A DNA stretch of 64,000 nt. Origin: Hysterangium stoloniferum (lineage: Eukaryota > Basidiomycota > Agaricomycetes > Hysterangiales > Hysterangiaceae). The translations under genes and the position numbers were made by a program. The stretch lies in the NCBI GenBank assembly GCA_015178975.1, contig WHVD01000028.1:496001-560000 (forward strand). Reading direction: 5' to 3'. This document shows, in pieces, positions 55,527 to 64,000 of this stretch. The number at the start of each line of letters is the position of its first letter. Position 1 is the first letter of the stretch. The notes beneath the pieces are model-generated. The model had not been told where the DNA came from. It searched no databases and worked only from the letters and a program-made list of their open reading frames with translations.

Positions 55527-56263
55527 AGCACCCCTTGCTCAACCCCTCCCCTGACAGGTCACGTGACTTGATCCAACACGTGAATATCTTATCTATTGTA
55601 TGTTATCTATGTTTGCCCTTGTATTAATCAACCCATGAATGGCCATGTTTTTCTTATCAATATTTGAATAATTCATAAAATGATATCTCTATTATATCAC
55701 TATGTTCACTAGTACAGGCTATTCCCAGGAATGCAGGCTGTAATCGTAACACTCTAAAAGCACACCAAATAAAAAAGAGTCAAAATCCGAAAAACAAGAT
55801 AGCTTAATCTTCGCAGTCAGTCAGAAGAGTTCTTGCTCGTTTCTGAGCGGCCGCCAGCGACGCCCTGGTCTTGCGTTTACCCCCAGCATTGAAATTCTAT
55901 TTGGAGCGAGAATCGGATACCAGGAAGTGGGGTGTATTGCTAGAGCACACCTCGCGGGGTGAGGTTGAACCGTCCGATGGTTCTGGAGACAGCGCTCGGT
56001 CTGATGACAAGCATGGCGAGGAGAGGGCTGAAGGGGTTGTAGGCTCTTCCGACTCCGCCTGAGAGTCAAATGGATCGTGCATAGAGGGAGACCGGACCAG
56101 AAAACTGCGATTAGGCCCCGTGGATGGGATGGAGGTGGAGTGCTCATGTAGGTCCATATGTTGTGTGGTACAGATGTATGCTACACAACACTTTTCTATT
56201 GAGTGTCATGTGATCATGTGTATCCACGTGACCTGTCAGGGGAGGGGTTGAGCTAGGTGGGCT
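55527..56263. mobile_element. Mutator-like non-autonomous element (737 bp) with captured coding DNA
   Basis: Inverted ends of about 39 bp: both begin AGC, diverge slightly, then share GCTCAACCCCTCCCC and TGACAGGTCACGTG. CCCATCATC (9 bp) flanks both sides (55518-55526, 56264-56272). Long inverted ends plus a 9-bp duplication are typical of Mutator-like elements. It contains a GC-rich coding-like stretch (55810-56157, minus) but no transposase. Confidence 0.78.
55815..56157 (-). pseudogene. Captured coding fragment inside Mutator-like element
   Basis: From the ATG at 56157 the minus strand encodes a Ser/Pro/acidic stretch (MDLHEHSTSIPSTGPNRS ... EPSDGSTSPREVCSS), then a single TAG near 55898. 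In the same frame a basic end follows (GGKRKTRASLAAAQKRAR) to a TAA near 55805. Composition is unlike the AT-rich element ends, suggesting a host gene fragment picked up by the element. I do not recognise the source protein. Confidence 0.45.
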
Positions 56264-56641
56264 CCCATCATCCCTCTAACTGAGCCCCATTCCCATTTTA
56301 GTCTAATGACCTGTCACGATTCGGACTCCACTCCCACTCCGTTTCCCATTATGGTTTATGATTTGTCACAATTTGGACTCCGCTCCATTCTGTCCCGTTC
56401 CTAACACCAAATTTGGTGTTTACTTATCCTGTTTTATGTTTTGCTAGTTTCATTTCATTATTACTGGATTTGGTATATTATTCATTCCACAGTCTATATA
56501 GTCTGGCAGATGTTGTACATACAATCCAGTCAGAAAATCAGCTTAGATTGTCCCCAGTAATCTAGTACATTTTCTGCTCTAAACTCCTCTCTGAATTACA
56601 CCGCTCTCGCTAGTCAGAGCCCATGGGCTCTGATGCATCTA

Positions 56642-58230
56642 CAGTGACTCACAAAACCTTTCCAATGTTTGGAGTTTGCATATTGGCAAACTGCTACCAG
56701 GGGAGAAAAAATAGTAAAAAATATCAAAAATTCACACTAGATAGCTAAACATGTATAGAATCGTGGCCTAGAATATCATTACATAATATGTATTTTTGGG
56801 CATGCTAAAAATAGTTTAGTCAGGCCTGCTCATTGGAAAAGTTTTGTGGCTGATGATTATGATGCAATATATGCTATATTTTAATACTTGGTATACCCTC
56901 CCTTGGCCTTTATGACTGCCTCAACCCTCCTTGGCATGCTTTCAATTAACTTCTGACACTCAGAAGCTGGTATATCTTCCCACTCCTTCTCTATCCTCTC
57001 CCACAACTCCAGAATCCCACTTGGTGCAGTGGCATACTGTCCCAGCTTTCTCTTCAAGTAATCCCATAGATGCTCAATTGGATTGAGGTCTGGGGATTGG
57101 GCAGGCCATGGTAGGACAGTCATTCCATTATTTTCAAACCATTCCTTTACCTTTTTGCAGGTATGTTTTGGATCATTATCCTGCTGAAAGATGATTTTAG
57201 CAGGGTCCAACTGGTAATACCTGATGCTGTTTTGGAGGTCTTCATCCAAGATGCTCCTGTAAAGTTCCCCATCCATTCTAACCTCAATCCTGGTGGCATA
57301 TCCCACACCCTCCCACATGAAGCACCCCCAAACCATGACTGATCCTCCACCAAACTTCACTGTCCCTTGAACAAGCCTCTCATTCAGGCCTTCCCCAGTC
57401 TTTTTCCATGCCCATTTCCTCCCATCTGAGCCAAGGCGACTTATTTTAGTCTCATCAGATCACACAACCCTCCTCCAGTCATCTAAAGTCCAGTGCTGGT
57501 GGGCCAAAGCAAAGTCAAGCCTCTCCTTCATATGTCTCTTGGACAAAAGTGGCTTCTTCTTCTTCACAACTGCTTTCATCCCTGCTTTCTTCAAGCTCCT
57601 CTGAACTGTCTCAGCTGAAATAGGGTTGTTGGTGATGGTCTGAAGTTTCTGGGCTATGTCCACTGCAGTTTCAGCCTTTCCAGATGTGATTAGATGCACT
57701 GCATGATGGCTTCTTGGGACAACCTCCAGTTGATTTGGGAAGGGTAGGAAGGTGCTTAGAGCAAAGTCTGGAGATAGTACCAATGCCAAAACCAGTGATT
57801 GAGGCAATGGATGGAGTGGAATGGCCAGCTTCAAGTAGAGAGATAATATATTGTTGTTGAGCAGGAGAGAGGGAGTGCATGATGGATTGCTGGCAATGTG
57901 AAGAGACAGTAATATCAAAATTGACTATAGATCAACAAGTCATGTGACCATATTGAATAGAATCAACAAAGACATGTGATTTGGCCAGTTTATATAGTAT
58001 ATATTGTATCAAAATCATCAGCCACAAAATCTTTCCAATGAGCAGGCCTGACTAAACTATTTGTAGCATACCCAAAAATGCATATTATGTAATAATACTC
58101 TAGACCATGATTCTATACATGTTTTAGCTATCCAGTGTGAATTTTTGAAATGTTTTGCTATTTTCTCTCCCCTAATAGCAGTCTGCCAATATGCAAACTC
58201 CAGACATTGGAAAGGTTTTGTGAGTCACTG
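56642..58230 (-). mobile_element. Tc1-4: full-length Tc1/mariner element (1589 bp)
   Basis: CAGTGACTCACAAAA ... TTTTGTGAGTCACTG between TA dinucleotides (56640-56641, 58231-58232). Terminal repeats about 215-225 bp, each ending inside with an inverted copy of the outer site (56831-56855 and 58016-58040). Inserted in solo LTR-A. Confidence 0.92.
56881..57880 (-). pseudogene. Tc1-4 transposase, frameshifted
   Basis: ATG at 57880: helix-turn-helix (QQQYIISLLEAGHSTPSIAS), KSTGGCP, a frame change near 57700, then HHAVHLITSGKAETAVD ... KKPLLSKRHMKERLDFALAH, a damaged first-Asp region near 57450 (SDETK for FDETK), and an intact C-terminal half (56881-57360) with QQDNDPKHT and [10 protein letters not shown], ending KGGYTKY. 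Confidence 0.88.
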
Positions 58231-58466
58231 TATCTCTTAACCTCCGACTTATTTATCTTGACTCCCCGACCTCTCAACCCACGACCTCCGACCTATGACC
58301 CCTCGAACCATGAACTCCGCCCAGACTCCCCAGGACTCCCGTCCGCCTGTTTGAAATTGGACAACACGATCTCGCAAGGGCGCAGCCAATAAGTTGAAGC
58401 CAAGTCCTACTGAATTTCCCGTGGGTTTCTCTGGAAACCCTCCATGTACTCACCCTTAACACTTGA

Positions 58467-58730
58467 CTACTGCTTTTGAAACCATGCTGTTTCAAGGTCC
58501 TCCCGACTGTGCTAGGTGACACATTATACAGTATTGATTGATACTGTTAATGTAATGTGTGGCTTGGATAGCATTATCTAGCTGGCCAGTAGTGATTTGA
58601 TGCATGATCCTCCTTTCAGGTTTTCTTTGTCTATCTCTATCTCCTGAGCAATTAAACTGATAGTAGACTTGTTGTAGAGGCTACATTCCTATTGGAGAGT
58701 CCATTTTGTAGAAGGGATGGCTTGTTTTCT
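58467..58730 (-). pseudogene. Tc1-3 transposase, N-terminal piece
   Basis: Minus strand, decayed. Pieces of the DNA-binding domain (SYPRIKTAISPLKR-type start near 58755) and MSPSTVGRTLKQHGFKSS. It ends at the LTR-A insertion, where the central piece resumes. Confidence 0.7.
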
Positions 58731-59102
58731 TTTGAGAGGGGAAATAGCTTTCATGATAAGAATGATAGTTAAAATGTGACATGAAATGTGACATATTAAT
58801 TTGAACATCAAATAGATTTCACGTGATCTTTCCTGTAATTTTCCTAGCCCTCTAGAATATGATATGATATAATGAAATGTGTGAAAAGAGAGGGTTGCAA
58901 AACTGTCCCAATGATTGGTCATTTTTAAATATTCACTGTGACACTAATATCCATCTATATTATGTAATATTTGGGTATATCAAAGCTAGTATGCTAAGGT
59001 GTATGTGGGAATATTTTCACTATTTTAGAAAATTTATTTGGTAGGTTATAAAGCATTTATTGAGAATTACCAAACATTGGGACAGTTTTGGAAGCCACTG
59101 TA

Positions 59103-60458
59103 CACTGCAATTACTCAATAATTCTATTGAGTCCACTAAATTACTTTAGAGAATACCCTTGAGAGTTCTGGCACCTGCATTGCAACTGGCCCCAACAGTT
59201 CCACCGTGTCATCCCCCAGGTTGAGAGCCAGGAAAATAAGTGACCACTAAGCCTAATATGATCCAGATAGCCTTTCAGAGTGAGAGCTGGAAGAATACTG
59301 TACTGTGCCTCTCAGGAGGATTGGCCATAATGGTGATATATTGTACAATCATCTTGCTCAACTCATTGACAAAAGAATTCTTTTTTTTTTTTCAAAATGA
59401 GTCATCATTTTCTAAAACAGCAGTAAAGTTATAAATTAAAAAGACAATTGATTCATGGGTTGATTTATGAAAGAAAGGTAGTAATTGATGTATTCATCAA
59501 TTTATTACCAAAACATTGTTTGATTTCCTGGTAAGATGTTTTTAAATAATAAATAATATAATTTGTAATTCGTGTCCTTTATGGGATTGTACAAGACGGG
59601 TGGGACTCTGAATTAGAATAAAAAAATATGGGCCATACCAGAGATTGAACCCGGAGATGACATATTTAACACCAACTCTACTACCAGACCACCCGTAAAT
59701 CTATAAAGGATGCCCGATATTAGAATTCCCTGGGCGCTATTGAATATACCCCATCCATCGGGTCGGTGTTAGCCGGTGTTCATTCGGGCTAATGATTTAA
59801 GTACGTCCTAAGCCAAGTTATACCATTGTCACGCATGTGTCATGCGCTGGCTCATGGTTTTCATCTATGCTTTCCGTTTGCCTCCTACATCATGAAAGTG
59901 GGAAGATCAGTAAGTATGCCGTCTATATTGTCTAGAGCCATCTAGGAGAGCTACGGCTAGACACAGTACTTTCGCGAGATCCCTATTTACTAGTCGGTAT
60001 AAAAGCTTACTATAGATCTAGGGAGGCTAGGGAGTCTAGGGAGTCTATATAATGACTGTAGACATTCCCAAATCCCTGATGTATGAGTCACGAAAAATGG
60101 GATTTATAAAAGTAATTCTCTTCTAGATGTTCAGAGATGCCAGTTTAATTTCGACAATCTGAACGAAATTGTTGTCCCATCGAAATTTCAAAACACACCC
60201 ACTGAATATTGAATTTGCCCCCAACAATGCATTGTAGAGTGACACGCCAAAGACGTCGCTTCACGAATCGGCTACACCCAAATCGGGTTATTGATTGAAT
60301 GGTACATTGACATTTGTATTCGCATCGCTTAACCCTTACGAAACCGATTCGAGGGCGTCCCGTCCCTCTCGGTCTGCACAAACCTTCGTCATTTCCAACA
60401 TTATCCCCATCTCTCATCCAAATTGTGGGGAATCGAGCAGCTGGAGTCGTGCGCGGGC
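59103..60458. other. Intergenic, with R3-like block and tRNA-like relic
   Basis: AT-rich; no gene. 59893-59935 matches the GAAAGTGGGAAGATCAGTAAGTATGCC-type block of R3 copy 2 (only part quoted here). A tRNA-like stretch is at 59630-59695. The last few hundred bases presumably hold the promoter of the DUF6534 gene. Confidence 0.45.
59630..59695 (-). other. tRNA-like relic (possible tRNA-Asn origin)
   Basis: On the minus strand: TGGTAGTAGAGTTGG resembles a D-arm/A box, TGTTAAA resembles an anticodon loop with GTT, CCGGG-TTCAATC-TCTGG forms a T-arm, and a T7 run follows as a possible Pol III stop. The acceptor and anticodon stems do not pair properly, so this is not a functional tRNA. It may be a tRNA-derived repeat. 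Confidence 0.3.
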
Positions 60459-62540
60459 ATGAGCACTGGTGGCTTGATCATCAAAACCATCGAAGCGACA
60501 CTCGGGCCCCTGTATATAGGCTCAATCTTCGCCACAGTGATATACGGTTTTACAACCAACCAAGCATATCTCTACTTCAAGGCATATGGTTACGAGGATT
60601 CATGGACAACTAAACTCACTGTACGTTCTTTCCATCCGTTACTCATACTTCTCTTAAAGTGTAGTTGTGTGCGGTAGGTTTCTGGGCTTTGGTGCGTGAC
60701 GGTGTTCTTTTCTGGTATTTTTTAATAACATTAACATCCCTGATGGGGAAGTAGGATGCTTAACACACTGCAAGTGTAAGTGCGCCTAAAATGCTTTCTG
60801 AGTCTCTCATTCTGATGTCTTATAGGGCCCTTGTCGTACACATGATGTTTTACTATATGGTAGAGGGGCATGGAAGCTCAATATTCCTTTCACACCTGGT
60901 CTGGTTAGTGCACTTTTCGCCGTTGCTCTGTTCTTTGAGACTAACTTGATGATAGGAGTTTCTCGGTAAGCCTTAATGGTCCGTTTTGAGAGCTATAATC
61001 ATTTTATCTCTTAGCTTGAGTTGGGAGTTACAGTCAGTCGTCTTCTCAACGGTTTTTCTACTGGTTCATATCGGGGAATTAATGGTATTTAGGTCTTCGT
61101 CACGTTTGTTGTTAGAACGTATGCGTCCTCATTATCTACCGAAGTAGACAAGCTCATTGTCTTCTCCCAGCTTATACATGAAACAATTGTGGCAATGTCA
61201 GTGCCTTCCTCACCATCTTCATTTCAATCTCAATGCGATGTTCAGTAAGCGATCATAATGCATGGCTGGTCTTTCCTGCCGTAAGTGTTGAGCTTTAAGG
61301 AGGCACACTGCCACGTCTTGACCACACTTCTGCGACAGTTTCTCTTCGCCGCCGGCCAATTAGGTATGAAGATGAAATCACGTTGCTTATCATTACATCT
61401 ATCTCACACCATCTTTGTCAGCGCTGGGAATCCGTAAGACATAGAACTATAAACATAAAATGTAATTCTTACTTGACATTTCGGATGCAGAGACAATGAC
61501 CAACATGTATGAATAATCCCCCTTTCTCCTCGTGTAATTGAACTGCATTCTTCAAGGCTGATCCACCCGACTATTGCGATTGTTACAACCAAATCGTTTC
61601 AGGTAAGCTTTTTGGCATTAGTTTCCTCATTTTATCAACTGATCTAATAATAAACAGTGGATATTGGGTAGCAAGTGTGCAGCGTCAGTTTTAGCTGATG
61701 TGATCATCACTTGTTCCATGTGCTACTTTCTTCATGCATCCCGCACGGGTATCAGAAAGTGCGTGAAACCTGTTTTTTCCCCCCTCTCGGGAAGCAAGGA
61801 TATTAAAATACTTCTTAGGACAAACGATCTTGTGAACGCCTTGCTTATTTATACCATTAATCGTGGAGTCCTAGCCATGTAGGTTAAACGACTGTCATGC
61901 CGGAGGAAAGGATCTCTAAAATGTTTGCATGCCAGGCTTATGGAAACGGCGGTGATGATAACTGTGCGTTATACAAAGTTCATCGTATCCACGAAAAATA
62001 TCTAATGTTACCCTAAGTTCCTAACTATGAAACGTGAGACATCTGTCTCTATTGCCCAACTCAGTCTGCCACAATTAATCTTCCAGACAATTACGTGTTC
62101 GCGGCATTACACCTTATGCTCGGGAAATGTTGAGCAATTCTTTCATTATATACCGACGCATGTGCTGACGAAAAAACCTTTTCTTCAACCCGACAATTCC
62201 AGTACACACAAGCTCCTTTTTCGCCTTGTAAGAGATTCTTCAAATTATTTTCATACAATTCGTTGTAAAACCGATGTCGCATTTCCCAGACTCTTACAGC
62301 GGGACTCTTTACGGTCTCAGCAGAACCGGAACACCTCTCATTTTTCACGTGTTCCGACTAGTCCTGATACTCAGCGAAATCCTCACTTCACTCATCTGCC
62401 TCATGATCATGTAAGTTATACCTCCCCAATCCTATTAATACCGTTGTTTTCTGAAAAAGCTTACGTTGAACGTAGAGCACCGAATTTGCGGTCGTAGTTA
62501 CACGGCAGACGATGACGGTGGAACATACTCTTCAGTCTGA
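60459..62540 (+). CDS. DUF6534 family multi-pass membrane protein
   Basis: Start MSTGGLIIKTIEATLGPLYI; the TLGPL..G signature is typical. Exons resolved: 60459-60620, 60678-60691, 60755-60775, 60826-60903, 60956-60965, then about 61034 on. Later blocks: GNVSAFLTIFIS (~61200), LFAAGQL (~61340), WILGSKCAASVLADVIITCS with SRTGIRK (~61653-61769), TNDLVNALLIYTINRGVLA (~61821-61879), LMETAVMIT, then LPDNYVFAALHLMLGK, LHTSSFFAL and QRDSLRSQQNRN. The last exon ends TDDDGGTYSSV with TGA at 62538-62540. These blocks align along the whole DUF6534 family, about seven membrane helices. The stretch 61085-61200 and a few junctions are unresolved. No clear inactivating change seen. Function unknown. Confidence 0.75.
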
Positions 62541-63061
62541 CGATTTTGTGAGTGATACATGCTGGCAATACGCTAAGAATTATATTGAATCTGGAAATAC
62601 AGCGGGAGGAACTAACATGCGAGCTAAGGGATCCCCCGTGACGGACGCGACTTCATAGAGTATATCATGGCAGAGCCATGTGCATTACTTATACATCCTG
62701 ATAGATTGATTGACACATCATAATTGTAATACACTCATTCCTCAGGTATTGCTATTCGAGCGATAATGTTCATTTTATAGCTACGTGGAGGAGCATTGGG
62801 TTCACTGGTACCAACAATGCTTACCATGCTTCAGCAAAACGATGATTCACTCATGAGAATGGCAATCTCAAGGGTATAATCCTTCCAAGTTCTGAGGCTC
62901 TCATGTTATGATATGAGATGGGCCGGGAAATATCCGGAAGGACGTGTAGATAAGCAAATAATTGACTCGTACATAGTCGCTTCGATCTGTCTGCTATGTG
63001 ATAAGAACCCACAAAAAACGATACGGTATTAAAACATGTTCAATAAATCCTGAAAACACCT
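62541..63061. other. Intergenic between convergent genes
   Basis: About 520 bp between the DUF6534 gene (plus) and the PD-(D/E)XK-like gene (minus). No open frame of note; likely the two 3' untranslated regions. Confidence 0.5.
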
Positions 63062-63911
63062 TTAGATGCCTATAATGGCCTTGAAGGCTTCATAACAGCG
63101 AAGGATGTGCTTCCTGTTATCTAGCGGTTTCATTCCCTCCCTCCAACGACGATTGGGGCGGGGCGTCTCAGGGATATGATAAGCTACGATCGTGGGTGTA
63201 ACGGGATATGTTCCATGGAGTATGGCAGCTTCAAGTTGGGTAGTAACCGGTATCTTGTAGAATATCGGCATTGTACCTGTCATGACAATGCCAGGGATGA
63301 CCTTCATGCAGTCTCAAAGATTTGCAATGAGAAAATGGATAAAAGGCTCATACCTCCGAGGCAAGTGGAGGCATGTCACCACGGGATCGCATCACATTAT
63401 TAATAGAAAATGCTGCGATAGCCTCCGCAATCAATTGAGCCTCCCCATCAGCTTGTTGGAATTCAACATCCTGATTGAAGCGCTTGTTTTCCTCAACCAA
63501 GAGCAGGATGTTATTGTTGCTGCGATCCAACAGGCAAACATCAGTCTGAGCTTTTCTCCGTTCACCGCATATTAAGAGACTGAGGTGCTTGCGGGTATGA
63601 GTAACGCGAAGGCCTTTGGAGTAACCGAGGGTGCGAAAGAGGCTGACAGTAAAATCATCCACAGTAGACTCCTCCAGATTGCTAATATTCATCGCATCAT
63701 CGAGAAGGGCCATGAGCTCCTGGTTGGAATCTTCGGACATGTTTTCTGCGTCTTCGACAAACAAAATCTCCTCATTTACTGTACACTGTGGAAGATTTGG
63801 TGTTTCAAAGAATGTAGCCGCATCCTGCTTAACTAGGTTAATATTGTATGCATCCAATTCTGCTTTCGTCCAGTCGCTAGCAGACTTGGCAGAGCGGATT
63901 AGGTTGGCCAT
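63062..63911 (-). CDS. Agaricomycete hypothetical protein with PD-(D/E)XK-like core
   Basis: Two exons, 63911-63354 and 63301-63062, with a 52-nt intron (GTATGA...GAAG); 265 residues, open throughout. Blocks: DWTKAELDAYNINLVKQD, NEEILFVEDAENMSED, ESTVDDFTVSLFRTLGY, LSLLICGERRKAQTDVCLL, NNILLLVEENK, AQLIAEAIAAFSINN, and GTMPIFYKIPVTTQLEAA ... GMKPLDNRKHILRCYEAFK. I know this as a widespread multi-copy agaricomycete family without assigned function. The spacing of TDV and E-x-K after two hydrophobic strands resembles a PD-(D/E)XK nuclease core; that is my inference. Start chosen at the only upstream in-frame ATG. Confidence 0.75.
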
Positions 63912-64000
63912 AGGCTATAAAATCTGCATTATTAGGTCGTTGTCTTAAAGAGCAAGGTAGAACGATACCTTACGTGGAAGGCAACCGACACGTGTGTTTG

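Larger units (their letters stand above)
54493..58461 (+). mobile_element. Solo LTR-A, forward, carrying three insertions
   Basis: LTR-A start TGTTACGACTGG and end CCCTTAACA, flanked by CTTGA on both sides (54488-54492, 58462-58466). Removing a reversed LTR-A (54573-55363), a Mutator-like element (55527-56263) and Tc1-4 (56642-58230) leaves an LTR of the usual ~820 bp. Confidence 0.92.
45253..59100 (-). mobile_element. Tc1-3: Tc1/mariner element split by 12 kb of insertions
   Basis: Left end CAGTGGCTTCC follows TA (45251-45252); right end GGAAGCCACTG precedes TA (59101-59102). Left and right terminal repeats (about 45253-45460 and 58890-59100) match each other. The transposase is in three minus-strand pieces separated by LTR-B plus gypsy-2 and by the LTR-A nest. 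Without the insertions it is about 1540 bp, normal size. Confidence 0.9.

Noticed and set aside
62027-62497. 156-codon plus-strand frame as an independent gene
   Set aside because: It crosses two introns and several exons of the DUF6534 gene; only parts of it are in the family frame.

Overview
The window looks like nuclear DNA of an agaricomycete (mushroom-forming basidiomycete). Host genes carry 47-60 nt GT-AG introns and belong to families I know from Agaricomycetes (DUF4246, DUF6533, DUF6534, a dimeric-barrel protein, and a PD-(D/E)XK-like hypothetical). They sit as small islands in transposon-rich DNA. I cannot name the species.

Layout. 1-7.4 kb: truncated LTRs, a dead Ty1/copia element (copia-1) with a 659 bp DNA element inside it, and the start of an unidentified gene. 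7.5-14.66 kb: Ty3/gypsy chromodomain element gypsy-1 (forward, decayed, no 3' LTR), followed by Tc1/mariner copy Tc1-1 (14.66-16.05 kb). 16.1-23.9 kb: host island with a C2H2 zinc-finger gene and a DUF4246 gene. 23.9-35.9 kb: gypsy-3 (reverse, heavily decayed), carrying a 675 bp DNA element, Tc1-2, an expanded coding minisatellite and two solo LTRs. 36-37.8 kb: copia-2 (reverse) with an LTR inserted. 38.6-43.1 kb: host island (DUF6533, dimeric barrel, DUF6534-like). 44.4-59.1 kb: solo LTR-D, then a 13.8 kb nest in which Tc1-3 was split by solo LTR-B and gypsy-2 and by a solo LTR-A, itself carrying another LTR-A, a Mutator-like element and Tc1-4. 60.4-63.9 kb: host island (DUF6534, PD-(D/E)XK-like).

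Main discovery candidate. Each of the three divergent gypsy elements carries a spliced gene on the opposite strand, between the pol chromodomain and the 3' LTR side. It has a coiled-coil exon, a short acidic exon, and an exon with the fungal binuclear-cluster cysteine spacing C-x2-C-x6-C-x9/10-C-x2-C-x6-C. Exon order is the same in all three families. The gypsy-2 copy has one in-frame stop and the gypsy-1 copy two; all three are TGA and fit CGA decay.

Other shared retroelement features: (i) an 11-nt primer-binding site two bases after the LTR, exactly complementary to an LTR segment about 33 bp past a TATA box, as expected for Tf1/sushi-type self-priming; (ii) gag ending at A-AAA-AAA-GAG-TAA with pol in the -1 frame; (iii) a block of about 28 bp near the LTR 3' end, conserved across otherwise different LTRs. 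Target-site duplications at many insertions let the order of events be read. Gene structures were built by hand; splice junctions are inference unless stated otherwise.
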